In this document: positions 40,046 to 50,730 of the stretch, piece after piece
How the letters are laid out: the number at the start of each line of letters is the position of its first letter
How positions within the stretch are numbered: the first letter of the stretch is position 1
Assembly (NCBI GenBank): GCA_030549495.1
Contig: JAUIRK010000008.1
Span: 310,001 to 374,000, forward strand
Length of the DNA stretch: 64,000 nucleotides
From: Nectonema munidae
Taxonomy: Eukaryota; Nematomorpha; Nectonematoida; Nectonematidae
Direction: 5' to 3'
Made by a program: the position numbers and the translations under genes
The notes under the pieces: model-generated
Seen by the model: only the letters and a program-made list of their open reading frames with translations
Database searches by the model: none
What the model was told of the DNA's origin: nothing

Positions 40046-41055
40046 GTAATTTTAATTTTAATATTTTTTAAAAATACTGAAAGTAATTTTTTGGATATTG
40101 GAAACCTAAAGAATTTCAAAAAACATGCTAAAATTGTTTCATCTAAATTAAATAAAATCACTGGAGCTATAAGATCATGTAGACATCTCCCATGTCGTAC
40201 AAAGTTACTACTCTATAAGGTTCTTTACCTCCCTCCACTTAACTATAGCATTTTGAACTGGGGATATGCCTACCTTGAAAATCTCATGAGGAATCAAAAG
40301 AAGGTGATACGCATTGTATTCAACAAACCCTTTAAATCACACACGACCAAAATTTTTTTTGACAATAATTTGCTTAAGTTTGATGATATCTATCGACTAT
40401 CCTTATCAACTTTTATTTACAAATTTAAAATGGATTTACTACCATCCATTTTTCAAACTTGGTTTAAGTATAATTATGAATCAAATAACCTATTTCTTCG
40501 ACATCGTAACAATTTAGTTGTCCCGCGATATTTAAAACAAAAGTCGAAAAACTGCCTTAAGTACAGAGTTTGCAAATTTAACAATGACCTCTTTGCTACA
40601 ACTATTGATGTTGAAAATGTTTCATTAAAATTGATGAAAAATCTTTTATTTCAGAAGTTTTCAAAATTTTATAATTCTGAATGCACCATTAGAAATTGTT
40701 TCATATGTTCGAATAGTTAATGAGTTTATTTCTTACGTTTTGTTTTTCACAAAGTTTACGTTTTATATAATTTTTAAAACATTTTTCATGATGATCACAT
40801 ACACCCATGAATTACAAATTGTATTTAAATATCCACTTTATGTATTCCATATACTTTTACATCATAATCGTAACCGTGGGCATAGTATATTACATCATAT
40901 TTTTATATTTATTACATTGTGTTTTACCATAAAACCTCTATCTTACTATATTACCTATAATATATGTTATATATATATATAAGCACTATATATAATTTTT
41001 TTTTCAATATTAAATTTTATATCCTCTTACAAGTAAAGTAACATTGTAAACTTAT
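40046..41055 (+). mobile_element. LINE 3' fragment (CR1/L2/Jockey-like) inserted in the piggyBac copy
   Basis: The open frame at 40091-40720 encodes the C-terminal part of a LINE ORF2. KISKLNKI-type sequence around KIVSSKLNKITGAI is followed by LYKVLYLPPLNYSILNWGYA ('LY..L..P.LNYG...WG'), then QKKVIRIVFNKPFKSHT, FDDIYRLSLSTFIYKF and HRNNLVVPRY. This block order is usual downstream of the polymerase core in CR1/L2/Jockey-type elements. The polymerase and endonuclease parts are missing (5' truncation). The frame is 209 codons without a stop, so the insertion looks younger than the piggyBac copy it interrupts. The exact ends are uncertain. Confidence 0.75.
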
Positions 41056-41168
41056 TTTTATTTTCGCTACATATTTCATGATGAAGAAACACCATTTGAC
41101 TTCTTCAAGCGGCTCTGAGATTTAGATAAAATTATTCAAAATCAAAGAACATACATATTCTTTTACTT

Positions 41169-42140
41169 GTGATCTCATTAACATGTTTATTTTGTACTAA
41201 TAAATTTACTTCTACTTTACTTCTACTTTACGAACCTAGCAAGTCAGGTATATGGGGTATCAAATTGTATCACATCAATGATTCTAGAACTTTTTATTAT
41301 CTGGCTCCCGAAATATATGTCAGCAAATTAGCGGATAAAAATTATTTCAGTAGAACCCAAATAGTCAAGAGGTTAGCAGAGAAAATCGAATTACCTCAAT
41401 GTACAGGTATTTGCGTTGATAGATTTTTTATGGACCATGAATTGTGTGAGTGGGCGAAAAGCTACAACTTTTCTATTTTAGGTCCAGTCAATTATAATAG
41501 GAGGTGTGTGCCTTTTATTTTCAAAAAAACATTTGCAGAGACTAAATCTTCAAGAATGCGAGTCTAGAACTATATACTCAACTAGTTCATCATTGGTTGC
41601 ATATATACTTAGAAAATATTCTATGAAAAATTTTAAAGAGGTCTTGATGATGAGTAGTCAGCATTACAGAGAAATGGACCTGGTCGGACCCAAAAGAATA
41701 CCAGAATCTATACATATTTATAATAGTGTAAAATCAGGGGTAGACAAAGGTAACCAAATGGTTAAATATTATACAACATATAGGACATCTGGGCGATAAC
41801 CAATGGTCGTTTGGTCTAACTATTTAGATATTGCTGCTTTGAATACTTATATTATAGTAGTACATAATTTACGAACAGATTACTCATCAACAGCTACTAC
41901 GTCTATTAACTTTTTGAAAAAATCAAGTGGAAGAAAAGTAATTCTTTCTCAATTGTGTTTTTTGTTGGCTGAAAACTCAATGAAAATTTATGTTCAAAAT
42001 ACAAGAATCCCTAATGAAGTTCGTCTAATACTGAAATCATATGGAATCTGCAATGAAAGTACCCCACTTTGAAAAACCAAATTAAAAAAGAGGACCCCGC
42101 CAAATTAGCAAAGGCAACAAAAAAGAATTTTTCAAAGATG
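41169..42140 (+). mobile_element. piggyBac-type transposase, C-terminal half
   Basis: Three neighbouring frames continue the transposase. First come YEPSKSGIWGIKLYHINDSR and TGICVDRFFMDHEL, the 'VDNFFTS' block with a catalytic-type Asp. Then ESIHIYNSVKSGVDKGNQMV ('YN..KGGVD..DQM'). Then VVWSNYLDIAALNTYIIVVH, the 'DIA.LNA' block. A Lys-rich tail (DPAKLAKATKKNFSKML) follows. The usual C-terminal Cys cluster is not obvious. The parts are separated by a stop and frame changes, so it is inactive. No TTAA-flanked termini were found. Confidence 0.82.
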
Positions 42141-42599
42141 CTTCAGATGCAAAGAAAACTGTTGTGATGAGCATAAACTTCTTCTGTGTAAAAAATGAAC
42201 AAAAATGTCAGTTTAAAAAGAACAATTTAATCATAATTTGTAGATATTTTCTGGTGATAATCATCCAGGGCCAAATTTTAGCAGCTTTTATTGATGGCAA
42301 TAATTGTAATTGTCAAATTTTGTTCAAAATTAAGCAAACTTAACATGCATAATCTTTGAGCGCGCAATAGATGAGATTCAAAAAGAAGCAAAACATTGAA
42401 AAATAGAGTAACTTATGCATAACTTTTACTTCTCGCTTTTTTCACTTTTTTTATAAATACAAAAGTGTGTATATTTATATCTGCTTAAAATGCTTTGGTA
42501 AATTAGGAAAACATTGAGTTCTGAAGTAGTTGCTTGCAAAATAATGATACGAGTGTTAGCGGGTATCCGCGAAAATTATTTGCGACTTATTGATTTTAT

Positions 42600-42692
42600 C
42601 TGCCCCTCCCCACTAAAATTTTTTAATTTTATAATGGATAGTTTTAGTTAGTTTTAAAAGATATCTTTTATTTATTTATTTTTTTTTTAATT
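42600..42692 (-). repeat. Fragment of the 13962-14266 MITE family
   Basis: The C-rich CTGCCCCTCCCCACT and the following GGATAGTTTTAGTTAGTTTT match that family in reverse orientation. Only one end is clear. Confidence 0.4.
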
Positions 42693-43598
42693 TTAATCCA
42701 CAAAAAAATTTATTTTATCATGATATTACAAAAATTTAGTGTACATTTTTTTATTATAAAATTAAGCAGAAACTGTTCTCTACATGTGGTAACCAGTAAA
42801 TACCAGTTTTTGTGCGTGAGAATGTTTCGGCCAATTTTTTACGGGCAGTATCGCATGATTGTAACAAAATTTTATTCTTGAAGTATTCTTTTAATTAGGA
42901 GTATTATAGTGTTCGTTTTAACAAAAAAAGAGGCAGTTTAACTTAGTTAATAAATAGTTTGTCGCAAATTTAATGTTTTGGCAGCTCAGAATCGTGAAAA
43001 TTGCCAAATTTTGGAGAAAAAAGCGCTCACGATCTGGCAACTTTGCGAGCTAAACACACAAAAAGTGGTGTGGATAGGGGGAAAAAAGGCATAATTGCTT
43101 CCAGAAGTAAAAAAAGGCTCATCTTACCTGCTAAACAAAAAATTTCAAGTAAAAAGGTGAAGCAAATGCAGAAAAGCTTTCTACAGGTTTCTTCCCTTTG
43201 AGTATGTTTTCAGGTTTGGCGTTTGCATGATGGATAGGAAGAAGGAATATGCTAATGCTTGTGCATAGTAATTACTCTCCTCCATTCGAAGCATATCTTC
43301 CTTCTTGCACTGAGATTCCAGTATGCCTGTGTAAATGTATGCATGCGCGTATTTCTATTTGTCTGCACTCCCTACTGCGTATGGTGGGGAGGCAGAAGCC
43401 CAAATCCACACTTTAGGGGATTTGAGAGTTAGTGTTTTGTGTTTGTGACGCGAAAGAAAAATCAAAGAGAGTAGTAAATGAACAACTTCCTCTGCAAATT
43501 ATAAAACTTAGCAATTCAACCTTAAAAAGAGTAATGATGGTTTTGGGGCCTTTTCATGAATGGAATTCAGTAAGTTGAAGCATACAAAAATTCCTTAC
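42693..43598. other. Unassigned stretch
   Basis: A Lys/Arg-rich 66-codon frame at 43001-43201 is unsupported. A candidate acceptor (AATTTGCAG, minus strand near 43500) is present but no following exon could be recognised. Confidence 0.3.
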
Positions 43599-43696
43599 CC
43601 ATTTGATGGTGCAGAGTTCGTTTGTCGTCATCACTTGACTCAGCCTCTATAGACAAAACTTCTTTGGCAATCCTCAAATTTGGCAAACCAAATTTT
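43599..43696 (-). CDS. Candidate internal exon of an unknown minus-strand gene
   Basis: The donor GTAAGG is consensus and the acceptor is CTCTAAAG. The exon reads KFGLPNLRIAKEVLSIEAES then SDDDKRTLHHQM, clearly protein-like. Upstream in the same frame DEKWLRIIDDDL also looks coding but is separated by a TAA. This may be a short exon with the acceptor given, or a broken exon or pseudogene starting near 43738. No partner exon was identified and the family is unknown. Confidence 0.4.
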
Positions 43697-44399
43697 CTTT
43701 AGAGATCATCATCAATGATTCGAAGCCATTTTTCATCCCTATTTTTTTATCAAGGAAAATAATTCCATATTATTTTTGCCTAATGATTAAGAAATTTAAT
43801 TTTTTATAAAATTATTTTTCCTCCTCCTTCAGAAGGGCTCGGTGAAGGACCTTTCAAATTTTTTGGTCCTGTTCAACTAAAAAAAAAATTACAATGTTAA
43901 ATTCAAGAAAATTTTCATTTAAAAAATTGAAAAGAAAACAAGAAATGTTATATTAACTATAACTGACTTAAAGCGTGTGACAAATTTTATCTAAAAATTT
44001 TGACTATAGAAATGTGATTTTCAAATTTCATCAATTTGGCAAAAAAGATATATGGGTAAGCGTGGCAAGTTGTCTCCCGGGTTGTTTTTCCAGACCACCA
44101 ATAGTAACATTAATAGACCCAAATGTAAATTATTTTTAGTCAACCAGTGGAGATTTATTATAAGCAAAAGATCAAATTATAATTTTTTTCTTAAAAAGTT
44201 TCTCATTCAATATATTAGTAAGATAGTCGTCAGTCAGTTAGTTTTATATTCAATTTTGAATTTACAATTCAGAGCTTTTGAAGAATATGTAACTATAATT
44301 TCAATGTTAAATTAATAATGACGTCAAATCATAATTTCTTGCCTAGCATTAGTGTCGTTTCGATAACTCTTCCTTTTTTTATGTCGTCAAACTAAAATA

Positions 44400-44780
44400 G
44401 AGACACGATTTATGAAATTATTGAGGCATTACCATTAGACCAACACTTTCTTATAAAGATTCCATGAATGAAACTAACATTTTAAAATGGAAGGACTTCG
44501 CTAAACGAGTGTTTTTCATTGAAGCATAGAAATATTTTGCATAATTTATAATATGAAAAGTGACCATGGATTTTGGATATTCGAAAAAAGTTAAAAGTCC
44601 ACCATACCCACTACTAGTTTGCATGGTAGAAAGTGGTTTTAGTGCTGTAAACAAAATATTAAGTATATTGAAAGCAGGCGAATAGAAGATGTGAACTCAA
44701 CACCACTCGTGACGGGATATTTTTATTTCATCAGTGACAGAGGCAGCAACTTAAATATAAATTCTTATTTTAAACAATAA
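44400..44780 (+). mobile_element. hAT-type transposase C-terminal fragment
   Basis: A plus-strand frame reads VCMVESGFSAVNKILSI, matching the 'VE.GFSAV...L' block of the hAT C-terminal dimerisation region in ZBED/FAM200-like transposases. Remnants such as SDRGSNLNINSYFKQ follow. Stops surround it and no termini were found. The plus-strand frame at 44052-44315 may be a further decayed part, but I could not confirm it. Confidence 0.6.
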
Positions 44781-45251
44781 CCTATCAAAAAAATTGATTG
44801 GGAATTTGATGGTGTCCTTTATTTTTAAAAGTCAATCAAAACTGTGAAAAAAATCAATTAATTAGTTTTATCAGGCTATACCTTTTCAATGTCAAATTAG
44901 CCCTGACCAAATTCAAATTGGCACTGAGCAAATTCAAATTTTTTACCGTATCTAAAATATTTTGAGAATTACTTTAAAAAAAATATAATAAGTCTTTATG
45001 CATTTATTTTAATCAGGATAAAAATTACAAAATCTTTTTAAGTTTTTTTTTCACTATTGAAATTTTTTGGAGCAATTCTTAAATTTTAGCTATAGATTTA
45101 TTGCAGCTATTAGGGTTTAGAATTCTAATAGCTTTGGAAGAATTTTTTTAATTCACAAAGTCTAAACTTATATCTTAGAGAGATAGAGAGAGAGAATTAT
45201 TTTCTAGTTTTAAAGTAAATCTGTTGTTTCAGCTACTTTCAGTGTCCCTAA

Positions 45252-45532
45252 CAGGGCCGGCCTTAGGCCACTGCAACCCATGCGGCCGCAGTGGGCCCGG
45301 CGCTTCCCATTTTTCATTTTGATGATATATTCTATAATTTCGCTAAATGCAAGGTTCGCAATCGTAAAGTTACTTTGATCGTCATTTTGTGTTAATGAAA
45401 AAGTAATAAAACAAATCCCTTTTCTTTTTTCAAAATCTTATTTCTCACTTTTACTCTTTTTTCCTACCCACACTGGGCCCCGCGCAATCCATTTTGCATA
45501 GGGCCCTGCGAACACAAGGGCCGTCGGCCCTG
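45252..45532. repeat. hAT-type MITE, GC-rich ends
   Basis: The left end is CAGGGCCGGCCTTAGGCCAC. The right end, reverse complemented, is CAGGGCCGACGGCCCTTGTG. CAGGGCCG ends of this kind are typical of hAT MITEs. The AT-rich centre has no coding frame. No clear 8-bp duplication remains, so it is probably older than the one at 33307. Confidence 0.75.
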
Positions 45533-45902
45533 GTAACAGGAATATAAAATATTTATAATTTTCCATCTGTAATTGTCTAAAATGAGGCATTATTTTTCGT
45601 TTTGATTGAACAAGTTGAGTTAACTTTTAACCGAATTAAAACATTTGATTACCAATTTTTCAAAAAGTTTAAAGTATTTAGCTTGCTATTGAAGTGCCAC
45701 TCAAGTTGATTGATGTTGATCATTCTATTAATTTATATTTCATTTTAATGATATATTGTATGATTTCTTTTTTTTTTATGTTTTAATTTATAAACCATCA
45801 ATGTATTTGTAAAATAAATATTTTGAAAGTGATTAAGAGTCATTATATCATGCAAAGGTACAAAACTTTTATCTCTTCACCTTCCCTATACATAATATAA
45901 AT

Positions 45903-45922
45903 CTGTGTGTGTGTGTGTGTCT
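45903..45922. repeat. TG dinucleotide repeat
   Basis: A short run of nine or so TG units, followed by an imperfect ~50-bp duplication around 45940-46030 that shares ATGTC and GTGTCACCT motifs. Confidence 0.8.
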
Positions 45923-46089
45923 ATATAACATGTGAATCTAAATGTCACAATGCCAGCAGTGTAAAAGTATAGGGAGTTTGTGTCACCTAAATGTCGCAGT
46001 GTGAAATATACGGAGATAGTGTCACCTTAGTCGTATTTAAGGCAAAATATGTTTTAGCAGGGCGAGGGGCTTTTAAAAAAGACATTTTT

Positions 46090-46470
46090 TTAATTATAAG
46101 CCCAAACATTAACTTTTTCAAATACGTTGAATCGATTGGTGATACTTACTTTTGACAAAAATATATTAATTATGCAATAAATCAATCAAAATTGACAAAA
46201 TCAAAAATTAAAAATCACAACACACATACACTAACATTTTGAGACACGCTAAATCGAATGTCACTTTCAAAAAATATTAACTATCCAACAAATGAATCAA
46301 AATTTGACAAAGACTAACAAAATTAAATAATAACATTACCCACATATAACTAGACTTTTCAGGTATGGAGAATCTAGTGGTAACACACACTTTTAATAAA
46401 ATTATGTCAAATATCATATATGACATAACATAGCATAAATTTATTGAGCATAGAGAAGGCATACGCATAT
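46090..46470. repeat. ~120-bp tandem array, left part
   Basis: About three diverged units share TCAATCAAAATTGACAAAAT, CACAACACACATACACTAAC and a CGCTAAATCGAATG-type block. Related units resume at 47770-47960 beyond the LINE, so the LINE appears to have inserted into the array. Confidence 0.6.
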
Positions 46471-46499
46471 AAAAAATGCATCAAAATTTTCATGATCAA

Positions 46500-47650
46500 A
46501 AATATTTGTATTTATCTTTTATCCCAAATGCTTCGAGCTTCTTTTTGAATACATCGATATTGGGTCGAGTTTACCACGTCAATAAGTAAACCATTCCATC
46601 TATCGATGCTCTTCGAGAAAAATAATGTGGTCGTTACTTGTTAGCAGATTCTGGTTTGAGTTCATACTTGTGTGATATGGATATTCTTGGAGGAAACTGA
46701 GGTAAGACATTTTTGTTAAGATTGATATTACCTTTTATAATGTTAAATATTGTCAACATTTCATTACGAATTGTTCTGTAGTATAAAATAGGAAGATTAG
46801 GAATTTGTGGTCTTTCTTCAAAGATGAGGTTTTTCATTCCCTTTAAATATTTAGTAAATACTTTTTGTACTGTTTCAATCTTCTTCATGTTAGATATGGA
46901 GGAGTTACCAAACATTATATTACCATATTCAAGAGTAGGCCTAACTAATGACTTAAATAAATGAACAGCAAAGTCAGATAAAACAAAAGTATTTTTCAGC
47001 ATATGAAGTACAGAAGAAGCTTTCTTGACACTACAAGGCACATGTTCTGTAAAACAGAGTTTAGAATCAATTGTCAGCAGCCCCAAGTCATTGTGTTTCA
47101 ACATTTTCTTTAGTGGTTTTCCTCCTATAAAAAAGACTTGATCATGAGATCTTCCAATTTGAAGATGATAGCACCTATTGGGATTTAATTTCAAGTGCCA
47201 CTCAATGGTCCATTCATAAATTGAAAAGTAGAAGGATTGAAAATTCATTAGAAGCAGTATATATTTTGATATCGTCTGCATATAATTTACAACGAGAAAA
47301 TTTATCTTGTCAGGTATATCGTTCATGAGCCGACTGAATAGAATTGGACCCATTATTGAGCCTTGTGGAACGCCACGTGTCACCTCGGTAACTAAAGGCA
47401 TTAGTAGTATTTTCTTTTGATTTCATGACTTCCAAAATTATTCTTAGTGGTCTACATGCTTCATTTTTTTCGTTATCAATTTTGCGAAATCTGCGAATTT
47501 CTTCAATTTTGTCAGTAGTACTTAGATTCAAATGTTTAACAAAAAGTTCTTCAATGTATCGCTTATTCTCAATTTTTTTGCTAGCATTCTCTTCATACTC
47601 ATTTATACCATGAATAACACGGTTCAAGTTTCTTTTATGCTTTTCTGCCT
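46500..47650 (-). mobile_element. LINE (CR1/L2/Jockey-like) with ORF1 remnant joined to distal reverse transcriptase
   Basis: The minus-strand frame at 46634-47401 contains TRGVPQGSIMGPILFSRLMN (RT palm), WTIEWHLKLNPNRCYHLQIG, LKHNDLGLLTIDSKLCFTEH, LVRPTLEYGNIMFGNSS and TVQKVFTKYLKGMKNLIFEE, the usual distal RT order. The YADD catalytic segment is degraded (YMQT). Just upstream, 47310-47627 encodes VIHGINEYEENASKKIENKR and ACRPLRIILEVMKS, which resemble the RRM-like ORF1 protein of LINEs. The endonuclease and first half of the RT are missing between them. Confidence 0.75.
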
Positions 47651-47769
47651 CAAGTTTTTTCTGTTGAACTAAAGCTTCTTGTACGATAGACTTGAAGTTA
47701 GAAGGATCTTTAATTGAAGTTGCTAGAACATCATTGTGTGATTGGATTTTTCGTTCATATCACTATTTA

Positions 47770-47960
47770 TTCCCTCGAATCAATCAAAATTGATAAACTG
47801 ACAGAATCAAAAAAATCATATCACAACACTCATACACAAACATTTTCAGACAGGCTGAATCGAATGGGTGATACCCACTTTCAACAAAAATTTTTCAAAT
47901 TATATACCTAATCAATCAAAATTGCCAAAATCTGTGGAAATTCATTATTACACATCGTTG
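47770..47960. repeat. ~120-bp tandem array, right part
   Basis: Units sharing TCAATCAAAATTGATAAACT, CACAACACTCATACACAAAC and GGCTGAATCGAATGGGTGAT with the array at 46090-46470. A fainter related stretch lies near 48425-48500. Confidence 0.6.
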
Positions 47961-48599
47961 GCTAATTTTGTTTACGTTATATAATTTTATATATTTTTAT
48001 TAGCTTGATACATTTTAAATTCAAATTATTTTTGAATTTATTTTTACATGTTAGATAAGTCAAAATTAGAGTTTCAGGGATTTTCTAATGATTATAACAA
48101 GAAGATGAGTTTATCCATTAATTTACACGAAATACTTTGGACCAACAGTAAGTAAATAATGCAAATACATCATACAGATATAAAAAAAATAATACTAAAT
48201 CTAGTTTAATAGTATACATTATAAACAAAAAATAACTGTGAGACTTCAAAATGTCTTTAGGATATAACATATTTTCACAATCTTATTGTTGACTTTTCCA
48301 ATTTAGTGAAAGTGAAAGGGTAGGGGCATTAGAACTTTCAAGAAGAGCTTGATGCTTGATTTTTAATAACTCAATTTTTTTGTTTTATTTCGACTTCGAC
48401 AAAAATATGTCCTATATTATATTATTATAAATCAATCGAAATTGAGTAAATCTATTGAAATCTAAAAATAATAATCACCTACCAATATCAAAAATGGAAA
48501 ACAAATTCAAAAATTCATTTGAAAATTATAATGTAAAAAACACAATACAACTTGTCATATCAAAAATGGCAACAATCATAACAAGCAACAAAAGAGTAG

Positions 48600-50730
48600 A
48601 GTGAACAACATGGTTTCTTACATTTCTGACGCGGTTGCTTTACTTCTTATATTTTGTCTTTTTTTTTGGTGTAGCTTTCTCCTGTATTTGGCTTTAGACA
48701 GATTTCGTAACGTAGTTCTTTTCGCTTTCCGCATTTATTATCTTCTAAATTTGTTGATAGTACTTTTTCTGGATGTTTGTTCAGAAGCATGCTAATTTTA
48801 GTTTTTAGTTTCTTGGATAAAGCAGTAGTTTTCCTTGCTCCAATGTATGGTATAACCAACGATTTCACAATTTCCATAAAGAAACCAAAAAAACAATTTT
48901 TCTAGGATTCCTTGTTATTTTTTAAACAAAAAACAGTTCCCGCGTTTACACTTGAAGCATCTAGAACAAAACTCCATGCTTTTGCAATGCATTTTTTAGT
49001 TTTTCTTACACAAGAAATGTATCCTATACGCTGATCAAAAATATCTGTGCCACCTTTCGTAGAATCATATACAATTTGAAAAGAGCTGGTTTCTTTATTT
49101 CATTTTTTGTTACTCCTAAAACAGGAGGCAAAAAAGATACCATAAAAACAATTTTCAACTAGATTTTCTAAGCATAAATATAAAAGTTTTTCTCCCGAAA
49201 TATTTTGTATGAATAGTTTGCTCTATCACTAAAATCATTCATTTTTTGAGGAATGCCTCCTTTTGTAGGCATTTTGGTACCAATACATGTTATTTTTTCT
49301 TGATATAGAAATTCAATAAGTGATAAGGATGTATAACATCTGTCAAAATCTACCTTCTAAACGTGTCTACTGTTTGACTCTATTTACTAATTGTTTCACT
49401 ACAGTCTGTGTAGTGTTGACATAGTGAGGACCACTCTTTTACATTAGTTTATTAGTTACTAGGAAAACTAATGAAACAGCGAAAAGTGTCAATTGACGAA
49501 ATTGCATAAAGATGTTAAACTTTCACTACCTTGGTTAGGTTTTCCAGAATAACAACAACAACAACAACAAGTAAATTTATTTACAAAAGCACAATACTTT
49601 AAAGGATGATGAAAAGAAAATATATAAGTGAAACTTGAATGGAATTTTCATTAATGTAGTCCAGATCTAAGGGAAAGAAAATAAAGAGAATGAACTTTTG
49701 AAGGTGAGCATCAAAGGCCAATCAGCCGCTTAGACACAAAGCAAAACAAAAAAAAACTTGTAGCGAAGGATTCAAATCATAAAATTTCATATTGAGAGTA
49801 GGACATAATCGAATGGAGTTGATGTACAAATCGTAGATCTGTAGTTACTAATAAAAAGTTATGAAAATATGGAGGTTTAACGCCAGTTCATCTACATTCA
49901 GAAAAATCCACTTACAGCAACTAATATTAAAAATTTCAAATATTTCACGAAAATCTGCAAAACCATAGAATTCCCATCTTTGCTCTCTCGTTGAAAAAGC
50001 ATCAAAACAAATATGTGCATTTAAAAAATAAAACCTCTTTAAGCTCATCACACAAGAAAAATAGAACATCCAATATCTGAGCACAAAAATGTTAACCTCA
50101 AAAAAATGAGTCTCAATAATCGCCTCAAACATGTTAAATCAATATATAAGCATTCATTTCATTAAAATGTGTATAGTCGATATGAGGGTAGCGTAAATCG
50201 CCCAATTTTTCTCTGCTATTTGTTTCTATATATTTGTTAGTAAATTTCACTACTTCATCGAGCATTTTTTTACTTAAGAACAAATTTAAACATTCTAAAT
50301 GTGAATCCGTTTTAACACCTGCTTTGAGTCCTGTGTCACCTCTTATGACATTTTCCTTATTTTGCCTATATAAGGGAAATCTCTAGGCCAACGCATTCCT
50401 AACATTAAGTCCTTCTTTTCAAAAAGCCCCCTTTGTTCCGTAATAATATGATACATGATTTCATCTAGCGCACCCTCAATTGAGTGAAACGATCTAGTGT
50501 TTTCATAAAAATTTCTAAAATCTTCATCCAAAAAAGAATAATCGAAATCAACTTGTTCTTCAGAGACATTTTCATCGGATGAACACAAATCATTGTACAT
50601 ACCATCTTCTTCACTTTCACTATCGCAAACTTCAAGCTTTTCAAAATCGTATTCAAGTTGAAATATTGTTTTCTAGTGATCTTGCAGTAGAAGCTTTTTC
50701 TTTTTGTTTGTCGTTCTCGAATTGTCATTC
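48600..50730 (-). mobile_element. piggyBac-type transposon, decayed but nearly full-length coding region
   Basis: Minus-strand frames follow a whole transposase. An acidic N-terminus (DLCSSDENVSEEQVDFDYSF) comes first, then MSLKRFYFLNAHICFD, REIFEIFNISCCKW and LNVDELALN ('MS..RF...LR.L.FDD ... TIDE'). Next are CYTSLSLIEFLYQEKITCIG and TKMPTKGGIPQKM ('FFTS..L...L...GT.R'), FQIVYDSTKGGTDIFDQRIG, then WSFVLDASSVNAGTVF. Last come LVIPYIGARKTTALSKKLK and DNKCGKRKELRYEICLKP, the C-terminal Cys region. Many frame changes show it is inactive. The copy at 39729 is in the opposite orientation and looks like a different piggyBac lineage. Confidence 0.8.
49455..49512. repeat. ~55-bp direct repeat, copy 1
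   Basis: ACTAGGAAAACTAATGAAAC followed by AGCGAAAAGTGTCAATTGAC recurs at 52182-52236 with one or two differences. This copy lies within the minus-strand piggyBac element. High identity over a short length may mean a duplicated piece of that element. Confidence 0.7.
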
